Positions 1 to 6,407 are shown, counted from the stretch's first letter. The stretch: DNA of 18,555 bases from Candidatus Falkowiibacteriota bacterium (GCA_903920975.1 CAIXNZ010000017.1:1-18555); one strand, 5' to 3'. Translations and numbers: made by a program. The notes: generated from the sequence alone by a model not told the origin.

Positions 1-1
1 A

Positions 2-292
2 CCCTTGGCCTATGTTTTTGCTTTTCTAGTAGGTAAATTAATTGATTTATTTTATATTGTGCCAAGATGGCTTTTTACTTCTCTATTTATTATTGGATAT
101 TTTTTGACTAACTTAATCGGTTTTTTAATGATTCATTATAGTTTCGTAGGAAAAACAGAGGATAAAGAATCTGTCTGGAAGCAGATACTAATAGCTTTGA
201 TTTACACATTAATTATCATTTTACTGGCTTATTTGGACATTTTTAATCTAAATTTACATTTAAGCATTTTGCCGGCCTGGGTAATAAAATAA
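2..292 (+). CDS. Membrane protein, C-terminal part (cut by window edge)
   Basis: The frame is open from the left edge of the window to a TAA at 290-292. The first possible start codon is a TTG at 5-7, but only four bases precede it, so the gene most likely begins outside the window and this is its last ~96 codons. The visible part is very hydrophobic, with about three membrane segments (roughly residues 1-20, 22-45 and 60-80) and a charged loop containing KTEDKESVWKQ between the second and third. It ends with a short hydrophobic tail. I do not recognise the family. It is convergent with the MFS gene on the other strand and the two share the hairpin at 304-336. That it is coding rests on its length, hydrophobic pattern and a terminator directly after its stop. 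Confidence 0.6.
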   Translation, partial: PLAYVFAFLVGKLIDLFYIVPRWLFTSLFIIGYFLTNLIGFLMIHYSFVGKTEDKESVWKQILIALIYTLIIILLAYLDIFNLNLHLSILPAWVIK

Positions 293-303
293 TTTTTTAA
301 ATA

Positions 304-336
304 AAAAAAACCACATATATATCTTGTGGTTTTTTT
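304..336. terminator. Bidirectional intrinsic terminator
   Basis: Twelve-base perfect stem (304-315 with 325-336) around a 9-base loop. The A-tract on the left arm and T-tract on the right arm provide a U-run on either strand. It lies between two convergent genes, the membrane protein (+) and the MFS transporter (-), and can end both. Confidence 0.85.
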
Positions 337-345
337 ATTTTAAAT

Positions 346-1515
346 TTATTTCGTATCTTTTATGGTCAGGACAAAAGTTAAGCCGCTGGTTAAAAATAGG
401 CCTAAAATTAAAAAGATATAGTTAAAAGGCAGATAAAATAACAGTAAGCTTACCCCAATTGGAACTAAAATGTGTGCAATCGGCGTAGTCGAACGAAAGG
501 CATTAATTAAATCAACATTCTCAACATCAACTTTCTTGAAAAAATAGGTGTCTCTCATTATTTCAGCTAAACTAGCGCCGACTCTGCTTAAAAATAAAAT
601 AATAGCCCAAAGAATTAAACTAGGAGTATCAATAAAAAACATGGTGATTGAAGTGATGGCCATTATGATCAGACCGGCAGTCAACATTTCTTTTTCCCCA
701 ATATATTTATCAGCAATATAGCCAGCCGGGTATTGCAAGAGCACAAAAGGTAAAAGCATTATAGTAAAAACCAGACCAATTTGCGGCCAGGTCAGACCAA
801 TATATTGATTAAGATAAAGCGGAGTATATAAAACCATGACTGCATAAAAAATCTGAAGTAAAAAGGCAATAAAAAAGATTTTTCTAATATTTCGATCGGC
901 TTTTATAGCTGCGTAGGTTTTTCTAAAATAAAAATGCTGGACTTTTGTTTTGATTTGAAAATGCCTAAAGCTATAAATTATAATTAATAAGAATATCAGA
1001 GTTAAGGCAATGGCTAGACAAAATAATGAATTATAGCCAAAATTACTGAGAATTTCCCCGGCCAGTAGTGGTGAAAATAACCAGCCAAGATTGTAGATGG
1101 TGTAATATATTCCCCTAATTTTGCCGGTTTTAAAATTTTCAGTATAAGCTTCTAAGAAAATATCAAAATTAACAGCGATCAGGTTGGTAGATATTACATA
1201 AAGTATAAAAGCAATAACCACCAAATAATGATTTGTGCAATAAATAAAGATGACAAAACTCAGAACATCAATTATGGTTGCGAATACTACTGTTTTAAGA
1301 TTGCCAAACCTGACAATAAAATTTGTGTAAAAATTGGTAGAAATGAAGGTTAGCAAATAGGCCAAGAAAAAAACCAGACCCAAAAATTCAATGGTAAAAA
1401 ATTGATTCAAATAAGTAGATTGAATATAGGCAAATTGAGCCATACTCACAGCCAGAAAGAATGTGGCTAGTATTAAGCCACTAATTTTTTGTTTTATTGT
1501 TAGTTCTTGTGTCAT
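346..1515 (-). CDS. Major facilitator superfamily (MFS) transporter
   Basis: A 389-residue polytopic membrane protein with about twelve hydrophobic segments in two halves of six, separated by a basic loop around residues 190-210 (RHFQIKTKVQHFYFRKTY). This is the usual length and shape of an MFS secondary transporter. A short cytoplasmic-type turn ADKYIGEKE follows helix 8, at the place of the family's loop 8-9 signature. The substrate cannot be told; efflux of a small molecule is the commonest role for such orphan MFS proteins. Its ATG overlaps the TGA of mnmA by four bases (ATGA), so it is translationally coupled to mnmA and has no separate promoter or Shine-Dalgarno. The hairpin at 304-336 closes the operon. 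Confidence is high for the superfamily and none for the substrate. Confidence 0.85.
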   Translation of the reverse strand: MTQELTIKQKISGLILATFFLAVSMAQFAYIQSTYLNQFFTIEFLGLVFFLAYLLTFISTNFYTNFIVRFGNLKTVVFATIIDVLSFVIFIYCTNHYLVVIAFILYVISTNLIAVNFDIFLEAYTENFKTGKIRGIYYTIYNLGWLFSPLLAGEILSNFGYNSLFCLAIALTLIFLLIIIYSFRHFQIKTKVQHFYFRKTYAAIKADRNIRKIFFIAFLLQIFYAVMVLYTPLYLNQYIGLTWPQIGLVFTIMLLPFVLLQYPAGYIADKYIGEKEMLTAGLIIMAITSITMFFIDTPSLILWAIILFLSRVGASLAEIMRDTYFFKKVDVENVDLINAFRSTTPIAHILVPIGVSLLLFYLPFNYIFLILGLFLTSGLTFVLTIKDTK

Positions 1516-2597
1516 TTATTTTTTATTATCACTCCCCCGCCCATGACTTCATTTTTTAAATAAAAAACAGCTGATTGGCCGGGTGTTATAGCGCGTTGTT
1601 TAATTTTAAATTTAATTTGATAATATTGGCCTGTTTTTTTTAATATACCCGTCTGTTTTTTATTCATGGAGCGAATTTTAACCTGAACCTTGAGTGGCAA
1701 TTTCGGTTGTTTATTAAGCCAACTAATATCAGATACAAGCATTATATCATTAAATAAGTCCGGATGTCTTGGATTATCAGTGATAACTATTTGATTTTTT
1801 TTAGCGTCAATTTTAATTACATACCAAGGACCCTTACTCAAGCCCAAACCTTTTCTTTGGCCGATTGTGTAAAATGGTAAGCCAAAATGTTTTCCTATTT
1901 TTTCACCTTGCGTGGTAATAATATCTCCGGCTTTTGGCTTTAGATATCGTCTTAAAAATTCAGTCGGTGTTTTTTCTTGAATAAAACAAACTTCTTGTGA
2001 ATCCTTTTTTGCAAAGACTGGCAATTTTAATTTCTTGGCAATTTTTCTCACCTCTTCTTTCTTTAAATCAGTAAGAGGAAATAGGCAATAAGATAATACT
2101 TCTTGATTTAGGCGGTACAGAAAATATGATTGGTCTTTTGATTTATCTTTTGCTTCGAGTAAATGAAAACCATTTTTATCTTTTTTTATTTTGACATAAT
2201 GGCCCGTGGCAATAAAATCACAGCCAAGAGCTTTGGCTTTTTTCCAAAATTCCCCGAATTTAATAAATTGGTTGCAGCGCACGCAAGGATTTGGCGTTCT
2301 GCCATTTTTATATTCATTCAAGAAATTATCTACAATATATTTTTTAAAATCTTGATCAAGATTGATGGTGTATAGCGGAATATTTAATTTTTCGGCTACT
2401 CGACGCGCATCTGTCTCCGCGTCAATTGAACAGCATTTATTGGCAATGGTTTGCTTTTGCGCATAATGCGGATCTGACCAAAAATGCATAAAAATACCAA
2501 TGACTTCATATCCTTGTTTTTTTAGTAAAGCAGCGGCAACAGAAGAATCAACTCCCCCGCTCATGGCCACCGCGACTTTATTTTTTTTGTCAGACAT
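1512..2597 (-). CDS. mnmA: tRNA-specific 2-thiouridylase MnmA
   Basis: MnmA makes the 2-thio group of U34 in the tRNAs for Lys, Glu and Gln by adenylating the uridine and transferring sulfur from a persulfide carrier. The 361-residue length is normal for the family. Visible motifs are the N-terminal ATP-pyrophosphatase P-loop SGGVDSS (residues 13-19), the TPNPCVRCN motif with the first catalytic cysteine (C105), GHY (132-134), KDQSYFLYRL, and DSQEVCF with the second catalytic cysteine (C204). The C-terminal part is the usual beta-barrel tRNA-binding region. The start is fixed by the P-loop position and by a promoter whose -10 ends 6 nt before the ATG; there is no Shine-Dalgarno, so the mRNA is probably leaderless. 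It is first in a two-gene operon with the MFS transporter, whose presence there has no obvious functional link. Confidence 0.96.
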   Translation of the reverse strand: MSDKKNKVAVAMSGGVDSSVAAALLKKQGYEVIGIFMHFWSDPHYAQKQTIANKCCSIDAETDARRVAEKLNIPLYTINLDQDFKKYIVDNFLNEYKNGRTPNPCVRCNQFIKFGEFWKKAKALGCDFIATGHYVKIKKDKNGFHLLEAKDKSKDQSYFLYRLNQEVLSYCLFPLTDLKKEEVRKIAKKLKLPVFAKKDSQEVCFIQEKTPTEFLRRYLKPKAGDIITTQGEKIGKHFGLPFYTIGQRKGLGLSKGPWYVIKIDAKKNQIVITDNPRHPDLFNDIMLVSDISWLNKQPKLPLKVQVKIRSMNKKQTGILKKTGQYYQIKFKIKQRAITPGQSAVFYLKNEVMGGGVIIKNK

Positions 2598-2603
2598 ATA
2601 TTA

Positions 2604-2632
2604 ATTTTATCTTTTTTTAAGAATTTAATCAA
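2604..2632 (-). promoter_or_regulatory. mnmA promoter, leaderless geometry
   Basis: Reading the minus strand: TTGATT (2627-2632), 17-bp spacer, TAAAAT (2604-2609), then exactly six bases to the ATG at 2597. Transcription would start at or next to the A of the start codon. No Shine-Dalgarno is present. Confidence 0.65.
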
Positions 2633-2634
2633 AG

Positions 2635-2660
2635 TCTGCCTATACTAAAGCTTCGGCAGA
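2635..2660. repeat. Palindromic hairpin upstream of mnmA promoter
   Basis: TCTGCC (2635-2640) and GGCAGA (2655-2660) form a perfect 6-bp stem with a 14-base loop containing AAGCTT. It has no T-tract, so it is not a terminator for mnmA-direction transcription. It sits between the mnmA promoter and the terminator of the next gene. The form recalls small intergenic palindromes; no second copy is in this window. Confidence 0.4.
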
Positions 2661-2665
2661 TAAAG

Positions 2666-2700
2666 AAAAAACCCGCCTTTGCAATAAGCATCGGCGGGTT
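2666..2700 (-). terminator. Intrinsic terminator of the histidine phosphatase gene
   Basis: Eight-base stem (2670-2677 with 2693-2700, AACCCGCC/GGCGGGTT) followed on the minus strand by a T-run (complement of 2665-2671). It starts four bases after the stop codon of the phosphatase gene. Confidence 0.85.
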
Positions 2701-2704
2701 TAAT

Positions 2705-3493
2705 TTAATTGATTAGCCGTATGATTTTTTCGGCTTCTTCTCGTAGTTCTTTATTTGTAAAGGCATGGCGTTCAATTTTCACCCATTTGTTACTGGATAA
2801 ATTTAAATCAGTCGGACAAACTGATTTCATCCAGTTCATGTGAGGAGTGATTTTTTTGGTCTGGGGATCAATTCTGGTGTAATTAATAATCTGGCAATTA
2901 TGAATGCGATCATATGGATTTGCTGATTCATCAAGTTCAAGAAATTGTTCTACGGTCATGCGTTCAATTCTGATGCGAAATGCCCACATGATTTCACCAT
3001 GACAGACAATAATTACTCTTTTGCCATCACATTCACGGTGCAGGGTGTCCAGTATGCGGTCAACTCTCATGCATAGCTGAACCATTGATTCACCGCGCGG
3101 CGGTGCCCAGTAAAAAGGATTAATTTTTTTAGATTTAAAGTCAGCTTTGAATTTTCTGGCCCTTTCTTCTGCAGTAAATTGATCTAAAATACCCCAGTTT
3201 CTTTCAGCTAGATAAGGCGTGGGAAACCAACGAGCATTTGGCAAACCTAGATGCGCTGCAGTCTCTTTGGCTCTGGTGTAACTTGAAGTGTAATATCTGA
3301 AATACTTTGTATCCAGATATTTCCGTAACCATTTTCCAGCCATTTCGGCCTCTTGGACGCCAAGCTCGGTCAAGCGCCAGTCAGTTGAATGTCGAACATA
3401 ATAAGCAGCGGGAATTTTAACATTATCTTCTTGAGCAGTATTTCCCTCTGATTTACCATGACGCACTAAAACCAAATCTATTGGCATTGCCAT
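2705..3493 (-). CDS. Histidine phosphatase (phosphoglycerate mutase-like) protein
   Basis: A 262-residue member of the histidine phosphatase superfamily, in which an active-site histidine is transiently phosphorylated. The N-terminal LVRHGKSEGNT carries the catalytic RHG (R11-H12-G13). RAKETA supplies the second arginine (R74), ERNWG the conserved acid (E97), RGESM lies at 133-137, and VCHGE the second catalytic histidine (H165). It is probably cytoplasmic, as no signal or membrane segment is seen. The substrate is unknown; the C-terminal ~90 residues (including KKITPHMNWMKSV) go beyond the minimal fold and do not suggest one. It has its own promoter (3553-3581), a strong Shine-Dalgarno AAGGAGG (3501-3507) seven bases before the ATG, and its own terminator, so it is a monocistronic unit. 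A second ATG two codons in is possible but fits the Shine-Dalgarno less well. Confidence 0.9.
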   Translation of the reverse strand: MAMPIDLVLVRHGKSEGNTAQEDNVKIPAAYYVRHSTDWRLTELGVQEAEMAGKWLRKYLDTKYFRYYTSSYTRAKETAAHLGLPNARWFPTPYLAERNWGILDQFTAEERARKFKADFKSKKINPFYWAPPRGESMVQLCMRVDRILDTLHRECDGKRVIIVCHGEIMWAFRIRIERMTVEQFLELDESANPYDRIHNCQIINYTRIDPQTKKITPHMNWMKSVCPTDLNLSSNKWVKIERHAFTNKELREEAEKIIRLIN

Positions 3494-3500
3494 ATTACTA

Positions 3501-3526
3501 CCTCCTTGCCTGAAAACTAATCAGGC
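3501..3526 (-). promoter_or_regulatory. Strong Shine-Dalgarno with abutting leader hairpin
   Basis: Minus-strand AAGGAGG at 3501-3507 is preceded without a gap by a hairpin GCCTGA/TCAGGC (3508-3513 and 3521-3526, 7-base loop). The stem ends at the first base of the Shine-Dalgarno, so it could stabilise the mRNA 5' region or affect ribosome access. Confidence 0.5.
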
Positions 3527-3552
3527 TGTTTTAAAGAACTTTTAATATCTAA

Positions 3553-3581
3553 ACTTAACATGTTTTTTTATTTTATGTCAA
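3553..3581 (-). promoter_or_regulatory. Promoter of histidine phosphatase gene
   Basis: Minus strand: perfect TTGACA (3576-3581), 17-bp spacer, weak -10 TTAAGT (3553-3558). An 18-bp spacer would give TAAGTT, close to the TAAGGT boxes at 6101 and 6916. The leader is about 50 nt. Confidence 0.5.
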
Positions 3582-3612
3582 ACTCGCTTTCGTTTAAGCA
3601 ATAGCGGGTAAA

Positions 3613-3648
3613 TAAAAAACCCGCCTAATCCTTTTGATGTCGGCGGGT
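3613..3648 (-). terminator. Intrinsic terminator of the beta-rich secreted protein gene
   Basis: Stem ACCCGCC/GGCGGGT (3619-3625 with 3642-3648), 16-base loop, followed on the minus strand by a T-rich run (complement of 3611-3619). The stem arms nearly match those of the terminator at 2670-2700. An additional GCGGGT at 3604-3609 can pair with the same ACCCGC arm. Confidence 0.8.
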
Positions 3649-3658
3649 CGTGTGCGAA

Positions 3659-4264
3659 TTAGGGTTTAAAAATGAGTCTCACGAAAAATTTGTCCCCATC
3701 AAACGCCGGGGTTTGGTCATAAGCCAGCCAAAAGCCGACTTTGCCGAACTGGATATGGGGACCGTAAGCCAGTTCGTAAACATCACCGGTGTCCAGGTTT
3801 CCAAAGCTTTCTAGAGTTAGGCCGTAATAAACATTTTCATTTGCAAAGCGATTGTATTGGTCAAAGGTGTAATACTGGTGAGGATGACCATCGATTGGGA
3901 TGTAGTAGTCAAATTCGGCGAAAAGCTCGTTTTTTCCCTTCAGGTAATCGGCCCAGATCGAGGTCGTGAAAGACATGCCTGGCGTGTTGTCATTGAAAGT
4001 GCCGACCAGCGTATAAATCGAAAATTCATCAGTCAGCTGGATCTTGGGCCCCAGATAGGTAAAAAGCGCCAAGTAATCGTCAGTCGTATAGAGCATGATG
4101 CCGTGGGCATGAAGCGTGTTTTTGGATTCCTTGCCAAAAACATTAAAGTCATGGCCCGCCGAGACATTAACTTGCCCTGCATACGCGTGATCCGTCTCTT
4201 CTGCAAAAGCCTGGCTGGAAAAAAGCATTGCGAAAACAACCATTGCAAACAAAACCTTTTTCAT
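3659..4264 (-). CDS. Secreted beta-rich protein, outer-membrane-barrel-like
   Basis: A 201-residue protein with a clear Sec signal peptide: MKK, a hydrophobic core, and an AFA cleavage motif at 19-21. The mature part alternates polar and aromatic/aliphatic residues in short runs ending in turns, for example IMLYTTDDYLALFTYLG, FSIYTLVGTFND and LFAEFDYYIPIDG. It closes with KFFVRLIFKP. This pattern is typical of a small transmembrane beta-barrel or a beta-sandwich, not of helical proteins. I do not recognise the family. It has its own TTGACA/TATACT promoter, a strong Shine-Dalgarno and its own terminator. Base composition is visibly richer in G+C than the neighbouring MFS, mnmA and ATP-grasp genes, which suggests recent acquisition or different selection. 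A barrel would be odd in a lineage thought to lack an outer membrane; a secreted beta-sandwich is the alternative. Confidence 0.72.
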   Translation of the reverse strand: MKKVLFAMVVFAMLFSSQAFAEETDHAYAGQVNVSAGHDFNVFGKESKNTLHAHGIMLYTTDDYLALFTYLGPKIQLTDEFSIYTLVGTFNDNTPGMSFTTSIWADYLKGKNELFAEFDYYIPIDGHPHQYYTFDQYNRFANENVYYGLTLESFGNLDTGDVYELAYGPHIQFGKVGFWLAYDQTPAFDGDKFFVRLIFKP

Positions 4265-4269
4265 TTTCC

Positions 4270-4322
4270 CTTCCTCCTCTTTTCTTGGTTAATTTAAGCC
4301 CTCGTCAATATATTTAAATTAA
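4270..4322 (-). promoter_or_regulatory. Shine-Dalgarno and leader hairpin of secreted protein
   Basis: Purine-rich Shine-Dalgarno (minus-strand GAGGAGGAA, about 4271-4279) lies downstream of a perfect 9-bp AT stem, TTAATTTAA/TTAAATTAA (4289-4297 with 4314-4322, 16-base loop), in the ~65-nt leader. The stem is AT-only, so its stability is uncertain. Confidence 0.4.
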
Positions 4323-4336
4323 ATGTACGATATTCA

Positions 4337-4365
4337 AGTATATAGTATTTAACTTATTCTGTCAA
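4337..4365 (-). promoter_or_regulatory. Strong sigma70-type promoter of secreted protein gene
   Basis: Minus strand: TTGACA (4360-4365), 17-bp spacer, TATACT (4337-4342). Near-consensus, and it lies just downstream of the terminator at 4371-4397. Confidence 0.8.
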
Positions 4366-4397
4366 TAATAAAAAAGAGCCGCATTATAGCTCTTTTT
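4366..4397 (-). terminator. Intrinsic terminator of LOG-family gene
   Basis: Nine-base stem AAAAAGAGC/GCTCTTTTT (4371-4379 with 4389-4397), 9-base loop, T-run on the minus strand. It lies 26 bases after the LOG-family stop codon. Confidence 0.75.
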
Positions 4398-4423
4398 GAA
4401 TTTATATTTAGATAGCTTAAATT

Positions 4424-5140
4424 CTAGAAAATTGTTCTTTCATGCGAACCTTTTATATATTTAAATGCTTGTTCAGCTGTATCAACAACATGAAAAAGTT
4501 TTAAATCATTTGGATTTACTGTCTTATATTTTTTGGACATGGTTTTATCAAACCAAGCAATCAGCGGATTCCAAAAATCCTTGCCAACCAAAATCATTGG
4601 TGTCTTTTGCATTTTACCTGTTTGAATTAAGCAAAGAATTTCAGTAAATTCATCTGCTGTGCCATAGCCACCTGGAAAAAATATGTAAGCTTGCGCAGAT
4701 GCGGCCAACATGACTTTGCGAGTAAAGAAATAGTATAAGCCCACGCTTTTTTTCACATAAGGATTTATTCTCTGTTCAGTCGGCAACTGTATATTTATGC
4801 CAATTGATTTATTTGGGTCAACACTGTAAGCGCCTTTATTGGCAGCTTCCATAATACCCGGGCCACCGCCGGTAATCACGGTAAAACCATGTTTAACTAA
4901 AATACGGCTTAATTTTTCAGCCTCTTTACACCAGCTATTTTGATGGTCAAGGCGCGCTGAACCAAAAATAGTTACCTCTTTATGTAATTTTGATAGAAAT
5001 TCAAAGCCTTCCACAAATTCTGACATGATACGGAAAATACGCCAGGTTATGTCAGACATTTTTTGTAAAGAAATCCTTTTTTCAGGTCCTGGGCCTGGTA
5101 AAACTGGAATTTTACTGATTTTTTTGTTTATTTTTGCCAT
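4424..5140 (-). CDS. LOG-family (TIGR00730-type) nucleotide-binding protein
   Basis: A 238-residue Rossmann-like protein of the 'lysine decarboxylase-like'/LOG family. Characterised members cleave cytokinin riboside or nucleoside 5'-monophosphates to base plus ribose 5-phosphate. Visible motifs are VTIFGSAR (56-63), GGGPGIMEA (91-99), TRK (140-142) and the signature PGGYGTADE (156-164). Arginine 141 and the Glu of the PGGxGTxxE motif are the catalytic pair in the family. A ~50-residue N-terminal extension (PVLPGPGPEKRISL...) precedes the fold, as in the longer TIGR00730 subgroup. The physiological substrate in bacteria is mostly nucleotide monophosphates (PpnN-like) and cannot be settled here. 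There is no Shine-Dalgarno before the ATG, unlike the flanking accessory genes. It has its own terminator at 4371-4397 and no convincing promoter. Confidence 0.88.
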   Translation of the reverse strand: MAKINKKISKIPVLPGPGPEKRISLQKMSDITWRIFRIMSEFVEGFEFLSKLHKEVTIFGSARLDHQNSWCKEAEKLSRILVKHGFTVITGGGPGIMEAANKGAYSVDPNKSIGINIQLPTEQRINPYVKKSVGLYYFFTRKVMLAASAQAYIFFPGGYGTADEFTEILCLIQTGKMQKTPMILVGKDFWNPLIAWFDKTMSKKYKTVNPNDLKLFHVVDTAEQAFKYIKGSHERTIF

Positions 5141-5154
5141 ATAAAATATTGAAC

Positions 5155-5185
5155 CACGAAAAAAATATCACGAAATAACATGAAA
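5155..5185. repeat. Three short CACGAAA-type direct repeats
   Basis: CACGAAA at 5155-5161 and 5169-5175 and the variant CATGAAA at 5179-5185, in the short region upstream of the LOG-family gene. They may be a degenerate intergenic repeat or a binding site. Spacing is not regular (14 and 10 bases). Confidence 0.3.
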
Positions 5186-5250
5186 TATTGATATGATTCG
5201 CGGTTGTAAATTAATGATTAATCTTAGTTTATTATATCATTTATCGTTTA

Positions 5251-5283
5251 AATAAAAAATCCCACCTTATCCAGATGGGATTT
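5251..5283 (-). terminator. Intrinsic terminator of two-gene unknown operon
   Basis: Eight-base stem AAATCCCA/TGGGATTT (5257-5264 with 5276-5283), 11-base loop, T-rich on the minus strand. It follows the stop codon of the 151-residue protein by six bases. Confidence 0.8.
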
Positions 5284-5289
5284 ATTGAT

Positions 5290-5745
5290 TTAGTTCCAGC
5301 AAGCGCCAATTTGATCCGCATTTTTTTCAGCTTGTTTATTTAGTCTGGGCAAGTTGATACTCATAATTCTCCAGCCATTCTTCAGAAGCCCAGCCCGTAT
5401 TTCTAATATGCTCTTCTCTTTATTCGCTAGGGAAAATGCAAATTGTGAAGAATCTGACAACTCTATTACTCTCTTCGCAAAATTTACTGTCAGAGTATCA
5501 GGTGCTGTGTACTTCCAACGGCTATTTGTGAATCTCTCTTGAGAAATTTTGTGTTCACTTATGCGCAAGCATTCATCACAGCCAACTTGGTCATGCCTTA
5601 TAAACTCAATAATGTTATTTTCCTTAAGTTGGCCGCAAGAGAGTCCTTCTAGTACCAGCTTAACAGCATTATGACCGTCGCAACCAAGGGTTATCGTAGT
5701 AATCCCCTCTTTGGTCTTGAATGAAATTACTCCATTCGTCGCCAT
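5290..5745 (-). CDS. Unknown 151-residue protein with CxxC motif
   Basis: I do not recognise this protein. It is soluble by appearance (no membrane segment or signal), 151 residues, with five cysteines: C22 in LGCDGH, C37, a CDEC pair at 56-59, and C149 three residues from the end. The CDEC pair could bind a metal or be redox-active, but no complete four-Cys zinc site is obvious. The middle (RWKYTAPDTLTVNFAKRV) reads as beta-strands and the C-terminal third is more helical and basic. It is preceded by a strong Shine-Dalgarno (minus-strand GGGAGGTG, 5751-5758) and lies 28 bases after the 101-residue protein gene, so the two form an operon driven by the promoter at 6101-6129 and ended at 5257-5283. 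Function unknown. Confidence 0.75.
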   Translation of the reverse strand: MATNGVISFKTKEGITTITLGCDGHNAVKLVLEGLSCGQLKENNIIEFIRHDQVGCDECLRISEHKISQERFTNSRWKYTAPDTLTVNFAKRVIELSDSSQFAFSLANKEKSILEIRAGLLKNGWRIMSINLPRLNKQAEKNADQIGACWN

Positions 5746-5773
5746 TTTTTCACCTCCCTTAAAAGACTGTGAT

Positions 5774-6079
5774 TTAATTCACGCGAAATTTTTTGCCGGA
5801 AATTCTTGTCAGCTTGATCATGTTCTTGCCTGACGAAAGATTTTCTTCGCCATTAAGTAGAATCGCGGTCGGGTCAATCCCCCTTTCCCGAAATGCCCTG
5901 ACTGCCAATTCTATCCCTCCTTTGGTGAGGCCGCTTAAAAGAACAGTGGCCTTGCGATGTCCCTTTTCGCGATAAGCCAGAAATCCAGGGCCCATACCTT
6001 TCGGCCGTGGTATGAGTTTAAAAACTTCTGCGCGACTTCCGCAAATGATTGTTTTTCCCTCTCTGATTGCGATTGCCAT
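5774..6079 (-). CDS. Unknown basic 101-residue protein
   Basis: I do not recognise this protein. It has 101 residues, is rich in Lys, Arg and Gly, and has no signal or membrane segment. Segments run as short strands and one clear amphipathic helix: TIICGSRAEVFKLI, then ATVLLSGLTKGGIELAVRAF, then IDPTAILLNGEE and MIKLTRISGKKFRV. The arrangement, with GGIELAVRAFRERG followed by a strand, faintly recalls Alba/SpoVS-type nucleic-acid-binding proteins, but no family motif is certain. It is first in a two-gene operon with the CxxC protein. It has a perfect Shine-Dalgarno (minus AAGGAGG, 6087-6093) seven bases before the ATG and a short leader downstream of the TACTAAGGTAC box shared with the next operon. 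Confidence 0.75.
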   Translation of the reverse strand: MAIAIREGKTIICGSRAEVFKLIPRPKGMGPGFLAYREKGHRKATVLLSGLTKGGIELAVRAFRERGIDPTAILLNGEENLSSGKNMIKLTRISGKKFRVN

Positions 6080-6100
6080 TTTCTTACCTCCTTTTTTGGT

Positions 6101-6129
6101 ACCTTAGTACATTTTTTTTATTTTGTCAA
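6101..6129 (-). promoter_or_regulatory. Promoter with TACTAAGGTAC box (two-gene operon)
   Basis: Minus strand: TTGACA (6124-6129), 17-bp spacer, TAAGGT (6101-6106) in the -10 position. The -10 is embedded in GTACTAAGGTAC, in which GTAC flanks the TAAG centre on both sides. The same box with the same spacing occurs at 6916-6944. Confidence 0.6.
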
Positions 6130-6141
6130 TATATTTGAGAG

Positions 6142-6169
6142 AAAAAAATCCCACTAGGTAGTGGGATTT
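6142..6169 (-). terminator. Intrinsic terminator of small-membrane-protein operon
   Basis: Stem AAATCCCACT/AGTGGGATTT (6146-6155 with 6160-6169) with a 4-base loop and a T-run on the minus strand (complement of 6142-6148). It follows the stop codon of the last gene of the operon. Its stem resembles the terminator at 5257-5283. Confidence 0.85.
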
Positions 6170-6173
6170 AAGA

Positions 6174-6407
6174 TTAAATTTTCAGTGGCCAGAAAAAACA
6201 GCTAATGACCGGCCAGATTAAGCCATCAATAATGAATTCATGGAGAAATTCCATAAATGTGTCAGGTCGATAATCTCTGTTGAAAATTATACCGCGCAAA
6301 TATGACAGCGTCAGAAAGAGCTCAACGCCCAGAAAAACTAATCCGATGGTGCCGTAAAGGCAGATAAGCAAGAGAATTAATTCGCCAACAGGTTTCAAAA
6401 TTACCAT
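6174..6407 (-). CDS. Small two-helix membrane protein (third of three paralogues)
   Basis: A 77-residue protein with two membrane helices (about residues 8-33 and 55-74) joined by a short loop with RDYRPDT. It shares a pattern with the two genes upstream: Y-x(2)-IG in helix 1 (LYGTIGLVF) and a Trp-Pro pair in helix 2 (LIWPVISCFFWP). It is the most diverged of the three. Its ATG lies inside the end of the 75-residue gene (7-bp overlap), and its Shine-Dalgarno (GGAGGG) is embedded in the last codons of that gene, so the two are translationally coupled. Function unknown; possibilities include a subunit of a small membrane complex or a toxin-like membrane peptide, with no direct evidence for either. 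Confidence 0.7.
   Translation of the reverse strand: MVILKPVGELILLLICLYGTIGLVFLGVELFLTLSYLRGIIFNRDYRPDTFMEFLHEFIIDGLIWPVISCFFWPLKI

Noticed and set aside
4033..4248. 71-codon minus-strand frame within the secreted protein gene
   Set aside because: Out-of-frame shadow; rich in Arg/Pro with no sensible fold and no initiation signals.
3857..4297. 146-codon open frame on + opposite the secreted protein gene
   Set aside because: It is antisense to a gene with signal peptide, promoter, SD and terminator; its own product has no domain, no SD and no promoter.
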